A DNA stretch of 64,000 bases, taken from Aureobasidium sp. EXF-3400 (lineage: Eukaryota > Ascomycota > Dothideomycetes > Dothideales > Saccotheciaceae). The translations under genes and the position numbers were made by a program. Positions 1-11,844 of this stretch are shown in pieces (within the stretch, counting starts at the first letter, position 1; every line of letters begins with the position of its first letter). The notes below the pieces were generated by a model. That model did not search any database. It saw nothing but the letters and a program-made list of their open reading frames with translations, and was not told the origin of the DNA. Where the stretch lies: the NCBI GenBank assembly GCA_024195585.1, contig SWBL01000077.1:100700-164699 (forward strand), given 5' to 3'.

Positions 1-518
1 TACAGTATTCTTGAGACGGTCTTCCGGATTTCCTGGAAGGCTTCAGACTCGTCCGTCGTTGACCGCAATGTCGGCTTGCAATCAAGTCTCAGAAGAAACA
101 CTCGAAAAGACTACTCGTAGAGTACTGTATACTCGTTTGTGTCGCCGACCTGAGCTTCTGTTTGGGCAGCGCCGTTGTTCTTGCATTGATGCCATGGCCA
201 TCCTCCTCGTACTTCGTTTCTAGCGCCTGCGAACGCGGCGTGATCTGCCTGTCTTTCGCATCCTCCGCAGCCACTTCGGTACAAGCCTGCAAGCGTAGCA
301 GCCAGCCACAGACTGCACCATAGGCATTCATTACCACAAACGACTGAGGCCAAGACTCCATTCTTAGAACTTGACCGCTATTGGAAAATATTCAAGAACC
401 TGCATATAATCCTGCATCTTGCAGCTCAGCCTCACTATAGAGAAACCTCTTTATATACACTGTGAGCTCAGGATGGCTTTTGTCTACGATCCCGCGCCTT
501 ACTCATTACTTTATCAAA
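1..518. other. Upstream region, no gene supported
   Basis: No convincing coding sequence is seen. A 90-codon minus-strand open frame near 89-361 starts with ATG but resembles no family I know, and its reading frame overlaps other random frames. The last 100 bases probably hold the promoter and leader of the membrane protein gene that starts at 519. Confidence 0.4.
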
Positions 519-2382
519 ATGGCCAAACCCAACTTTGAAGCTGATTATGCAGCAGTCGAGACATCGGAAACTGGAACGCCAGATCAACATGTATCGATGT
601 CTGGAAGATACTCCGACATTGCAATCAGTGCGGTCGTAACAACTGTCCCAATCATCATCCTATCTGGCGCGCTTCTAGCACTCGTCTTCGGCCTTCGCGT
701 CATTCAAGAGCCCTCAATCTTTGCGCAAGAGCAACAGGGTCAAACACTCAACGAATCTGGCGTGTACTACGTACAAATAGGTTCAACATATCTGGTTTTC
801 ATTGCTTCGCTGTCCAGCAGTGTGGTACCCATGCTTGCGACTTTTCTTTTGACTTTGGCATCATTTCCGATAGCGAATAATGTTGGAAGACAAACTCGTG
901 TCGAATCGCGCACTCGAAGCCTCACACCGTATCAATTTGCACTGACGCTCAACTTCCTTGGTGGAGGAGGTTGGGGGGCCATGTGGAGATGGGTAAAGTA
1001 TCTGTTCACACAGAGAAGGACTCGAGAGCCACAGGCAAAAGCTCTGACACAGGCTGCTTGGTCCACGCTTTTGACATTGTTGCTTGGGTATGATCATCTG
1101 CCCATGCTCCCAGCTGAGGGCCTTGCTGACTGTGGACAGACTACTCGTAATATTGGCCGACACATGGCTGCACGTTGCAACTAAGACGATAACCTTCACC
1201 CAGCTATTAGACACCAACAGTCCTGCTGCACATGGTTTTGGTCTCAAAGAGACGTGCACAGTCAACAACAATTCTTGGGCGAGTTCAAGGGCTACTGGAG
1301 CATGCGCTCTGAACCTGGCTGCCACAAACACATTCCTTATCAACGGGACTCAATCACTACAGGTTTTGAACAATATATCATCTCTAGCCACTGTTGCGAC
1401 CATCAACACTGGACAAGACTATACTTATTTGGCAGTTCCACCCTCGATAGGGTTAGCCGATGAGGATTGGAGAGCGGAATCATTTGCTTTACAGACCCAG
1501 TGCCGTCTCGTATCAGAAGAGTGTGATATGGTCGGTTTATACGGCACTTCCACCCCATTCGCCTGCTCGGATTCCTTCCAAGGAGATGTAACAAAAGATT
1601 ACCAGGGTTTTATATCGGCATTCTTCACAGATGGTTCCATGTCTAGAAACAACACTATACCTGGAGTGGGAAACCCTTTCTACTTTGGCATGGCAGGTCT
1701 GGTCAATCCAAGCACTGGCAACAGCAGAGTGCCAGATACTGTACAACCCGTACACGGAGGTACTGCTTTTGTGCTTCTTTGCAATACCACTGTCTTGGAA
1801 GTGACTTACGACTCTGTCAATGGCACTATATCGGGATTTCAGGGCACAGCCGGTAATGCATCAACCGCCAATATCTGGCAGAGTGTTATGGCTTATACTT
1901 CAGTTGGTGACTCCTACTTGAAGCAGGCCGCAAGTCTGGCCGCCATGGGTAATTCTGATCAACAGTTCGCAGACGATATGGCGTTGTCTTTCAGTAAAAC
2001 AGCATTGGCTATTGGGTCTCAAGCCGTCGAGAAGCGACCAGTTCTGGCCGTTCAGAGACGATCTTCGTTTCTCGTGGCCAAGGTACCAAGTATCCCACTA
2101 TATGTTCTCATCGGAGCAAACATGCTTGTCGTTCTCGTCAGTGTGATACTCACGATTGTCGCCTTAGTGTCTTCTAGAGGCGAGGTAAAGGAAGTTCAAA
2201 GCAGACTGTCGATCTTTGGTGTTGTCGCTGATCGATTCGAGGGCAGGACAGCTAGGCTTGCAGTCAAGGATGTTGACGAGCTTTTCCGCGAATCGAAGGG
2301 TCAGGGAACTTCGAGAATTGGTATAGCTAGTGCTGCTGAAGGTGGTTTCACCTACAAGACCTGGAGTAACAGTATCTACTGA
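519..2382 (+). CDS. Fungal multi-pass membrane protein with glycosylated loop, unknown function
   Basis: Two exons, 519-1087 and 1140-2382. The 52-nt intron has GTATGA at its 5' end, a TTGCTGAC branch-like site and a CAG acceptor, and splicing joins the two frames exactly. The protein is about 603 residues. It has N-terminal hydrophobic segments (around residues 37-60 and 95-120), a further hydrophobic stretch spanning the exon junction, a long extracellular-type domain with many N-x-S/T sites (for example around NNSW, NGTQ, NNIS, NTTV) and several cysteines, then a C-terminal transmembrane helix followed by a charged tail. The arrangement fits a family of fungal plasma-membrane proteins of unknown function. 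I do not recognise a catalytic motif. ATG 519 is the first in frame after an upstream leader. Confidence 0.75.
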
Positions 2383-3202
2383 AGATCCGGAGCTATTTGA
2401 GTATTGCGGTCTGACATTACGCTCAGTGGGAGTGTGGAGACATCACCTCTTAGATACTCCAGATATCTCGTTATCAAGGCTTGATTGTCGTGTCCAACAA
2501 GAGCTGTCGAGGTTCACGTGTGGAAAGCTGCACAGCAGAAACGGGTGAGCTTTGTAACGTGGGTTCAGAGTTTACATAACCATCATCAAGACAACCATGC
2601 TGTCCAGAGAAGAGCAGAATCAATCGACTCAAGCCAGCCTCCTGACGACCGATGGAGATTGGAATCAGGATACATCAATACCTGTCTCTTGTATCGCGTT
2701 GCAACTTTGACAACTCATCACATGCCAGACGCAGGGTCACCACGACAGCGACTACTCTGTTACGGTCTAGGGATCCTGTGTTCGGTACATGTTTTCCGAT
2801 TCACTCATACAAAAGCATCTGCTTGGATGGCAATTGTTCGTTCCATGAACCGCTCCATAAACATATCCACAGACTGCCAACCAGTTCGGGGTAAGTACCC
2901 CAAATAGTGGGTCTTCACCATGATGGAAGACCCTTGCTCCAACCCCGCCGGCACAAAGTGGGAAATGACGCAGAGTTAACCCCTCCACCCCTCACTATGA
3001 TTTCCAAGGATTGCGCTTATCGAAGGCGGGCATGTCCAAAACAATTAGCAAATGAACAACCTCGGCGTATCTGGGGTGGTTTTGTATTTGAGGTGGAGAG
3101 CTGCCCACCTGCAGAGCTAGACTGGTTCCAATTGTTTCTTCGATCGTTCCTTCAATTGCTCCTTCAACCTTTGAAACTTCCACAGAGTAACAGACAGAAG
3201 AT
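2383..3202. other. Intergenic, no gene supported
   Basis: This 0.8-kb stretch lies between two co-oriented genes. Open frames here are short and unlike known proteins. It probably holds the 3' end of the upstream transcript and the promoter of the deacetylase gene. Confidence 0.4.
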
Positions 3203-4258
3203 ATGGGCAAGAAAAGAGTTCTGGTCAGCTACGGTGTAGACATTGATGCTGTCGCCGGATGGCTGGGTTCCTATGGTGGAGAAGACTCGACCAGCGACAT
3301 CAGTAGAGGTACGTCTTCCTTCCACACATCAAGAACCATCAAGTCTGACTATCGCGACAGGAATCTTCGCCGGCACAGTCGGTGTACAACGACTGCTCAA
3401 GCTGTACGACAAATACAACATCAAAGCAACATGGTTTATTCCCGGACACACACTCGAGACGTTCCCAGAAGACTGTGCAGCGATCAGGGATAAAGGCCAC
3501 GAGATTGGGTTACACGGATACAGTCATGAAAATCCAAATGACATGACAATCGATCAACAGCGCGATGTGCTGGATAAGACATACAAGATGTTGACCGAGT
3601 TCTGCGGCAAGCCTCCGAAGGGCAGTGTCGCTCCGTGGTGGGAGACTAGCCGTGAAGGAGCAGAGTTGTTGCTTTCTTACGGCATTGAGTATGACCACTC
3701 GATGAGTCACGAAGATTGCCAGATGTACTGGCTACGCACAGGTAAGTCATTAAATCAATGTGAGCTCTCGAGGATAGACAGCTAACGTCACAATGCAAAG
3801 GCGACTCCTGGACCAAGATCGACTACACCAAAAAGGCAGAAGAGTGGATGAAACCGCTAGTCAAAGGCGAAGAAACAGGCATCGTCGAAATCCCAGCCAA
3901 CTGGTACATCGACGACCTACCACCAATGATGTTCATCAAGAAAGCAGCAAACAGCCACGGCTGGGTCAGCGCAAGAGATGTCGAACAACTGTGGATGGAC
4001 CACTTCGATTACTTCTACCGCGAACACGATGAGTTCGTATTCCCCATGACGATCCATCCCGATGTCAGTGGAAGGCCGCATGTGCTGTTGATGCATGAGA
4101 GAATCATCGAACACATCAACAAGCATGAGGGAGTTGAGTGGGTCACGATGGGTGAGATGTCGGATGAGTTCAAGAAGAAGAATTCGGCGCCGCCGAATGC
4201 GCTGATGCCAGCGACGAGAGAGGAGGTGGAGGCGATGCTGAAGAAGCAGAAGCAATAG
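3203..4258 (+). CDS. Polysaccharide deacetylase (NodB-type, PuuE/HpPgdA-like)
   Basis: Three exons: 3203-3308, 3361-3741 and 3801-4258, with introns of 52 nt (GTACGT..CAG) and 59 nt (GTAAGT..AAG). The spliced protein is 314 residues. The N-terminus carries the [12 protein letters not shown] block typical of the Helicobacter PgdA / PuuE branch of carbohydrate esterase 4-like enzymes. The metal-binding site is visible as Asp13/Asp15 and the H-G-Y-S-H motif (His87, His91), and the W-F-I-P-G and P-W-W-E-T blocks follow. The family hydrolyses acyl-amide or cyclic imide bonds; the actual substrate (polysaccharide, allantoin-like or imide) cannot be told here. There is no signal peptide, so it is likely cytosolic, which argues for a small-molecule or imidase-like substrate rather than wall chitin. 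Confidence 0.9.
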
Positions 4259-4432
4259 TGCATGTTGATAGTGTCAATTGATGAAATTGTTCAAGTCCAG
4301 CTGTATTTCTCCAGAAGAGCAATTGCCGATGGTAAGCAGCGGCAGACGGGTGTCACAAAAGCGGGGCCGTGAAGCGCCAAAGCTGGGGTCCCTTGATGCA
4401 GGCACCTTCCCTTGTTCCGAGCGAGTGTTTAG

Positions 4433-4530
4433 TTCCTTCTTCTTTCGACCAAGTCTAGAAGCTGTTCCTTCTTCTTTCAATAGAGTCTAGAAGTTCCTCT
4501 TCTTCCTTCCTCTGGTCAAGTCCAGAGGCC
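4433..4530. repeat. Three imperfect 32-34 bp pyrimidine-rich tandem units
   Basis: Units begin at about 4433, 4465 and 4497. The first two start with TTCCTTCTTCTTTC and all carry a related AGTCTAGAAG / AGTCCAGAGG core near their ends. They lie 70-170 bases upstream of the RING gene start, so they are probably in its leader or core promoter. Confidence 0.6.
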
Positions 4531-4598
4531 TTGCTCTTCGTCTCACAAAGCTGAGAGGCCGTTCTTCTACTTCTGATCGAATGTCGATGTGAGGCACA

Positions 4599-5887
4599 AT
4601 GGAAGAAGGACAAGTCGACTTGCGCGCCCTCGACTATGTGTCGGCATACGACAGCAATCTCATGTGTCCCATCTGCCGGAGCGCCTTTGTCGACCCTGTC
4701 GTTGTCGCCGACTGCGATCATCACTTCTGCCGTGACTGCCTCGACTACACAACCAGCTGGAATCAGTTTTCTGGCACCTGCCCAACTTGTCGCCGGCCTG
4801 GAAGACTGATCGGTTCGGGTTCAGCTTCGAAGCTCCTACTTAATATCCTGGACGATCTCTTTGTCAAGTGTCCGAACCAGCTCGAAGGATGCGACCAACA
4901 AATCAAGAGAGGCCACTTGCTGGACCACATGCACATCTACTGCGACTACACCCTGATAGACTGCCCACAAGACGGCTGTGACCAGAAGACACGACGGAAA
5001 GACGCTGAGACTTGTATGCATCAACCTGTATCCTGCCTCGCTTGTCGCCAGTCAATGACGGTCCAAGATCTCGATGTGAGTCGACCTTTCGTACGATGCT
5101 TCGGCAGCTACTGACTGCAGCCTCGTAGACACATTGGCAGACAGTATGCGCCGACCACGATGTTGCATGCCCGTTCTGCGCCGCCTCGATCCCGTACCGC
5201 TACCAGCAAACACACGTCGCCCATCACTGCCCAGAGACGAACGCTCCTTGTCCCGCTCGCCAATTCGGCTGTCCCTTCAATACCAAGCGCAAAAACTTAG
5301 CCAGCCACGCCATCATGTGCTCGCTCGCCAAACTCGCTCCATACCTTGCCTCTCAGCAACAGCGTCAAGATGAACAGGACCAGGCTTGCGCACTCCTTGA
5401 GAAGAAGCTACAAAGCCTGCAGCAAGATATGGAAGCATACAGGACCACACCACAACCCGAGAAGCCGGCATCTACCCGACGCGAAGAGGCCTCGTACTTC
5501 CCAAACAACCTCGCAGATTTTGAGCTGTCAGACTTTCAGGACTTCGAACCTCACGCATCGCCAACGCAGCATCTGCTCTCCCTGCATGAGAACTTGCGTG
5601 AAGAGGTCTCGCGTCAGGCAAATACCATCCACGAGGTTGACACCAGACTCAGCATGATGCTGCTGAACGAGAATATGCGTCTCAAGGACGAATTGGCCTA
5701 CCAGGGCGCTCAGCTTAGCGCTCTCATGCGACAGGTCGGCTGGCTCACAAACGCACGCCTGCAGTCCAGTCAACCGAACCCTGTCTCTGTCACAAACCAG
5801 GTCGATCAAGGTCCCAGCGATCCCTCAAGGATCAACCCGCGCCTGCCAGTTCGGCGCACAACTGACGAGGGAAGGACCAAGCTGTGA
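4599..5887 (+). CDS. RING finger protein with TRAF-type zinc fingers and coiled coil
   Basis: Exons 4599-5075 and 5129-5887 flank a 53-nt intron (GTGAGT..TAG); an earlier CAG at 5120 would break the frame. The protein is 411 residues. A C3HC4 RING is seen at Cys23, Cys26, Cys39, His41, Cys44, Cys47, Cys61 and Cys64. It is followed by Cys/His-rich TRAF-type zinc-finger segments (about residues 85-235, with repeated C-x5-C..H..C spacing such as the CPNQLEGC and CPQDGC blocks). The C-terminal third is Gln/Glu-rich and heptad-like, consistent with a coiled coil for self-association. A role as an E3 ubiquitin ligase is expected from the RING; the targets are unknown. No MATH/TRAF-C domain is visible. 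Confidence 0.88.
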
Positions 5888-8800
5888 TGAATTTAATGAC
5901 TCAAGATGAAATGACCTACTTATGCATATACCCGTGCCCAGTTTTACTGCCTATACACTCACTCAAAGCATCTGTCCACATGACAAGCGACATGTCAAAG
6001 CTCTCATGCAAGGACGAGAGAAGATTCCCTATCTGGCATCTGTTTCAGAACAAGCTCCGTTGGAAACCAATGGCCGCAGCAGAGGATTAAAGCATCCAGT
6101 TGAGGGGCTGAAAGTTGATGCATGTCATTCTGCATCTGATACGTTTGCTACCCGTTTCCAAGATCAATTTCGCCGACTGGTCATGTTTTGTTGCAGAGCA
6201 GAACAGAACCCCACAAAGTCTCCTATTTGATCTTCAAGCATTTAGCAACACGTCCTTTTGTGTTCCTGCACTAGGAAATGGAGTTTGTGTAACTTCACCA
6301 CGCGCCGGTCAATTCATCCTTCATGCATGCCATTCCGGAAGCTTCCTCGACGGACATCACGAGGCTGACTGGCCCTCAGCTGTGTTCGTCAATACCGGGG
6401 TCACTCAGTTCTGCAGCATACCACGCTTCGTGAACTGTTTGTTTGCGCAATTTCGAGAGGTTCGGGTCCCAGCGTACTGGAATTCTCCAAACGCGATGGG
6501 ACCAGAAAGCATTGGAGATCCGTCGCTCATCTCTCCACCCCTCTTTAGTCTGCTTCACCTTCGACTCGTCCAGTCAATTTTCGTCCCGCGTCACTGAACA
6601 CTATGCATGCTCGCACGCGTGCAGTAACAAAACCAGAAGTCGTGCGACTTCATGCATCTTCCTTACCTCTCCGATGTCCCTCAGCTCTTGTGAAAGGTCT
6701 GGAAGAGGCGACATATACTTCAGACCATGACACATGCATACGACCGTACGACAGATCCCACGCAACGCCATTATCGAGTCTTGTTTGCCTTCTTCCTCCT
6801 TTGCCTCGTGCCGATACTTGACCAACTTCTCCTCACCGACTGTTAAACAACAGCATTGTTGGCGGTGAGTAGTCCACAGCGTTGGCAGTCGAGGAGACAA
6901 CAATTCGTCCTTTTAAGTGCCCCTTGGGCAAGAATGCATATCTCTGATGGAAGCGAAATAGCCGAGCATACCCTGGTTTCCATGCAGCCCTGGGCATCGT
7001 ATGCCAATCGCGGCACGCTAATGTAGCGGGATTCCAATGGCTTGGATAGGGGAAGTCGGGAGCGCTTATACCGGCTGTCCAATCAACGGGCATCCAGGGC
7101 TGGTGATGTGTGATGTGCCATGCGATGAACTTTGTACCTGTGGCCTTACATATGCACAAACAACGGGTTTAGCAGAAAAAGAGGAGAAACAACTCTTTCC
7201 TCTTGCTGCCCGAAGTTGAGACAGTGACCAGTCGCGTGCGTTTTCTTCCCTCCAGCTGGGTTGGGCAGAAGGATACCTCGATGTTATTATTGTTGTTGTT
7301 GGCGGCACAGGCGCAAAAAGAGATGAGCGGTCAACAAGACTTTTCTTGTCGCAATTTACGTGAGAAATGTGGTAATGGTTGGTCGCACGCTTTTGCGGAA
7401 CAGCGAGAGAGGTCTAAAGAAAGGTGAAACCTTGGAGAAGAGAAGAAAGAGGGCTAGGTGCACGTTCTGACAGGGACCGTTGGCCCTCCCGCCCCCGGGA
7501 AACAACCTCATGTTAAGGATGAGTGCTTTGACAGTGGGGAAGGAAATGGAAAGATAGGGAGGTGCAAGTAAGATTATACAGCAAAGCTGCAAAGAATCAA
7601 TCTGGCTGAGGCCAGATCTGTCTGTATCGACCAGGGGAGTTCGCATGAACGCCTACCAGAAGAAGCAGTCCTTACAAAGCATGCAAGTTGGCAGCCCGAG
7701 AACAACCATGATTCTTTGGCGATGCGACGACACGAGGATAATGCGTTGGCGGCCATATTGGGCTGTCACAAACTGCTTTCGTGGCGTCCATATTCGCTGC
7801 AGCTGCACGCCACGGGCGGGTTCAGTTCAAGTCTGCCTCTTCGCCCGTCTGGGCAGGAAGACGCGAAACCTGTTGCGGCTGCCCGCGCGTGGGGGTCATT
7901 TGATACTCCTTCTTCTTGTTCATAGAAGTGATTGGAAAGTATTGGTTGTAGGCAGACAACATACTAGGTTCTGAGCATCTATCGAAAGGCAACACGATCA
8001 GAAATGATTCGCTTGTGTGATTTGAGTTGTGTGGTACATCGTACATCCCCTCATCACAAACCCAACCTACCGGAAGGCTTCGACGCTGTTATTAGAAGGG
8101 CGTCTTTCTCACCGGAGGATCAAGAAAGATGACGGGTGGGTGCCGCAAGGACGGGATTAAGCGGATGCATCATGCATGCTTGGAGGGTGGAGGAGTAATA
8201 AAGGAGCAACGTGCAAGGGTTAGGCAGATTCTGCTGCTACTGCATCCTTTGGGCTGAACGCTGCATACTGCCGGGTCTTTGATCCTCTCTTTATGCGCGA
8301 GGTTTCCCACTCGGCAAGCAGCTAAGAGACAAGAGTCGATCACCACCCCCTTTCTTGCTACTCGTCGACTGCATTTGCGCAGACCAGAAAAACAAGCTGT
8401 CCATTATTTTGGTCAAAAGCAGAGATCAGCGCATATCTTTGGCTATCGAGTTTGATGAAGTCGCGAACGGAAAAGGCACCCGCACAGACGAAATCTTCCT
8501 CAGCCACAACAAATTCGCGCTCGCGAGATTGAGGAACGGTTCACGCAACATCTTCGTGTGTGCTTTGTGCTGGGTGAGGCCTGCATCCCAGCCATCTTTC
8601 TCTTTCTCTCCAGAGGACTCGTCCCTTTTTTCTTGCTCGAACCCGGTTGCTTATTTCCTGCTTCTATACTTGCAACGTTCAGCCAATCCCTGCCACCCGT
8701 TCATATCAATCCTTCGCGACGATTTGCGACGCGACAATAACGATCCGTGCCTGCCGAGGGAGGTTCTATCTTGGAAACAGCCGTCCCTTTTCTTCCGCGC

Positions 8801-8990
8801 TCTTCTAAATCTTGCAAGAAGCCAAATGTTGGGTGCACAAGAACAAAAGAAACGTCCGAGTTCAGAAGCAGCAACAGAAGAGGCAATTGGCTTCGACGGT
8901 CGACTATAAGTCTCGACGCAGATTGATCCTTCCTTGTCAACACTTTAATATCTCTTTTTTCTTCTTTTTTCTTTCTTCCTCTGCTTCACC
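5888..8990. other. 3.1-kb gene-poor region, likely UTRs and promoter
   Basis: No coding region can be supported on either strand. Open frames are short, overlap one another on both strands and lack recognisable motifs. The last part contains pyrimidine-rich tracts (8941-8985) directly before the ATG at 8991, as in many fungal leaders, so a long 5' UTR for that gene is plausible. A 185-codon plus-strand frame at 8355-8909 has no ATG near its start and reads like leader sequence. Confidence 0.4.
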
Positions 8991-10121
8991 ATGTATCCAC
9001 CTTATTCATCACATTATGCTGGATCGCCTCATTGCAACATGGGCTACGAATATCACACATCATCTACGACACCACCGCCGCCTGGCTATGGATATTATTC
9101 ACCACGATACTACACGACATCTACACCAAAAACTTCTCCATCGAAGCATACTCGACGGGCAACCCAAGACTACTCTTATCCTTCGGCCAAGACGACATCT
9201 TACTACTACCCGGATTCGTATGGTTACTCCACACAACCACGCAAGCCAGAACATGTAAGTTCGAACGAACGATACCCTTCGCAAGGGAAGACAAAGTCCA
9301 GCGCAAGACGCGCATCGACAACATATGTCTACGCGGATGGCCGATACTACGTCTATGTGACCGACGACGAGATCCCTCCGGCATACTCGCGCGATCCACG
9401 CAAGCACACGCCACCACCACAATATTCCGAGGCTGATGATCAACCTTACTACCAGCACTATCAATCCAGCCCTCAGCCTCGGCCAGAACCCCAGCCACGA
9501 AAACAGAGAGCCTCTTCCTACTCAGCACCAAGACAATCAGCACCTCGCGAACCACCACCTAAACGCGCCGTTGCCACCGACCGCGATGCGCGTGCAGCAG
9601 GTATACCCGCTGGCTACAACTTCAAGAACTGGGACCCCAATGAAGAGCCCATCCTTCTTCTCGGCAGCGTCTTCGATGCAAACAGCCTCGGCAAATGGAT
9701 CTACGATTGGACAGTCGCCTTCCACGGACCCTCGACCCCTATTACCGAAATGGCTGGTGACCTCTGGCTCTCCCTTATCCAACTCGCCGGAAAGATCAAG
9801 CGCGCCGAGGAAAGCTTGCCTCGCATCCGCCGCCGCGATGATCGCGAACTCATCGACGACTTCCTCGACAGTGGAGAAAGACTTTGGGAGCGCTTCAACA
9901 AGTTGTTGAAGGTTTGCGAGAAGCACATGCTCAAGACTGCCAAACGCGATCGTGGAAGTGAAAAGTTGTACATGGGCAATAACTCGGGCAGGGAGTTTGT
10001 CGAGACCATCTTTGGTCGAGACAGGGAGTTGGAAAGGACGGAGAAGTTGACGACGGGCATCAGACTTTGGAGTATGAGATTCGATGCCAATTGCGAGGAT
10101 GTCCTCAGGGCTTCTCGTTAA
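8991..10121 (+). CDS. Pro/Tyr-rich protein with conserved fungal C-terminal domain, unknown function
   Basis: Single exon, 376 residues. The first 210 residues are low-complexity, rich in Tyr, Ser, Pro and Gln, and likely disordered. The C-terminal part (about 215-376) is well ordered. It opens with a block of the type LLLGSVFDANSLGKW followed by amphipathic, charged helices. To my memory this block recurs in many uncharacterised Pezizomycotina proteins. No catalytic motif, signal peptide or membrane helix is seen. The start codon sits in a good context (caccATG) after a strongly pyrimidine-rich leader. An in-frame GTAAGT at 9254 could act as a splice donor, but the frame stays open and nothing requires an intron. 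Confidence 0.8.
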   Translation: MYPPYSSHYAGSPHCNMGYEYHTSSTTPPPPGYGYYSPRYYTTSTPKTSPSKHTRRATQDYSYPSAKTTSYYYPDSYGYSTQPRKPEHVSSNERYPSQGKTKSSARRASTTYVYADGRYYVYVTDDEIPPAYSRDPRKHTPPPQYSEADDQPYYQHYQSSPQPRPEPQPRKQRASSYSAPRQSAPREPPPKRAVATDRDARAAGIPAGYNFKNWDPNEEPILLLGSVFDANSLGKWIYDWTVAFHGPSTPITEMAGDLWLSLIQLAGKIKRAEESLPRIRRRDDRELIDDFLDSGERLWERFNKLLKVCEKHMLKTAKRDRGSEKLYMGNNSGREFVETIFGRDRELERTEKLTTGIRLWSMRFDANCEDVLRASR

Positions 10122-11844
10122 AAGACGTATCTTTCGCTACTTCGGACTGTCCATCATGGACAACCTCGACTCTACCGCCACACCCCGACATTTGGGCACC
10201 TTGCTTCATCCCTTCCGGCACAACATCAATCATCTATCATACCTACTACAACATCATAGTTTTACGCCAACATCGACATCACATCACCATCGTATCCCAC
10301 CGACAACAACCCCAACCACCAGTTCCAACACAACCAACGAACAAGCTCATTTCAACAACACAGACGCAAAGGATCCTTCTTTCCTAACCTGCTTTTCATC
10401 TTATCAGCGCAGAGATACCCTTGCTTAGCCCACACGCACGGCGTCAACGGCGGATTACCAGACTGGCCTTCCCATTGGATGTCATTCAGTCGCTCATTTT
10501 CAACAATTCCTTTACTTCTACCGGTCTTTTCTTGGTTGGAGTTTACCTTCTCAACGATACCCAATATCTTTTATTCTCTTTCTCTACGGGGAGTCGTTCT
10601 TCTTTACTGTACGGGGGGCATGGGAGGATATCTATGTAAGGAAAAGTGCTTGCTTTTGTTGTTCTTCTTTTCTGTTTTGGTTTCTGGTTGGCTTTTATCT
10701 TAGATGGTTTTTTGCATGTTTAATAGCTCACCAGCCTCACGGCGACCTTTCTGCAATTTGATCTAGCATTCTATATCCATCACTATCCCCTGTGGTTGTT
10801 CGAGTATCTCTCTGTCGATGTGTTCTACCGCAGTGAAGATGGTGGTTGACAAGTCACGGGTCCTTGTCGGGCAGCCATGGCGGTCGAGATGGACTAATAG
10901 CAATGGCTGTCACATCGACTGACTTGATTCAGCGGTTCAGCGGCTAAAACATGGTCGCCGGTGTCTGCATGTCAGCCTTTCTTCCCGCTTCTGCAGGTGG
11001 CTTATCAGTAGAGGGGCATGGCGTATCCTGAAGAAGGTAAAAGTCAATGTACCATAGGCTGCCACGTTGTCGGGCACGAGGTATGTACGGCAGAGGTATT
11101 GATGGCGGGAATACCGTACATAGCGCGATATAAATTCTTGCTGCTGTCTAGTGTGGAACAAGCTTCTTATGGTAGGTCTATCAACAGTGCTGGGCAGTGC
11201 TGGGCTTCTTTCTACCAACACTACAATAGTCATGAGACTGAATATTCATGCGGGTGTAGAGTAATACACCATCGTCAAACAGTGCAAGGAGCGGGCCGAG
11301 CCCAGGTGTGCATGAACTACATGATTACCTGCTTACGACTCGAGTGCGCAGGATGAGCCAGACGGGAAGGTCGGGAATTCTGACTTAATCGTCTAGGTGC
11401 ATCGAAGTAGAAGATGCGATGCAAGTCAGCTGCTTCTTAAAATAAGGCTGTTTCTTACAGTCAAAAGACAGAGACAAGCCACAGGCATGTCATGTGCATG
11501 AACTACAGTACACGTGGGGTTGAACTGGTGTTGGTCCGTTACAATCCTCCGATTCGTTGGAGGTTAGCAGTCATGGGATTTGTAGTTCATGCGGGTGGAT
11601 AGTGGGTTGTCCCAGACCATCACATGAGATGCGGGAGGTCAACTCCGCTACTCGATGAGTGTCTGACCTGGAGGAATGCAATGGAAGGATGCCGAGGTAA
11701 GAGATATTGTTGCTCATGGCGGACTCGAAGCATGACCTGTGGTGGTAGTTTCATGAGCCGGCGAGGACGGAGGCGGCGATGCTTCCGAAACGAAGATAGA
11801 GGCCTTGCGATGCGATGTACCGAAGTGTAGGGGCCATTCCAAGC
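10122..11844. other. Intergenic region, no gene supported
   Basis: It lies between the 3' end of the Pro/Tyr-rich gene and the 3' end of the G-patch gene (convergent pair). Frames are short and motif-free. The first 300 bases are CA-rich and probably the 3' UTR. Three copies of an 11-base word occur at 11310-11592 (separate entry). Confidence 0.4.
11310..11592. repeat. Three dispersed copies of GCATGAACTAC
   Basis: The 11-mer GCATGAACTAC is at 11310-11320 and 11496-11506 on the plus strand and at 11582-11592 on the minus strand. A related TTCATGCGGGTG context occurs twice, near 11244 and 11587. The spacing is irregular and the role unknown. Confidence 0.5.

Noticed and set aside
8355..8909. 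185-codon plus-strand open frame before the Pro/Tyr-rich gene
   Set aside because: It begins at a TTG, not an ATG, has no motif, and sits in what looks like the pyrimidine-rich leader of the gene at 8991.
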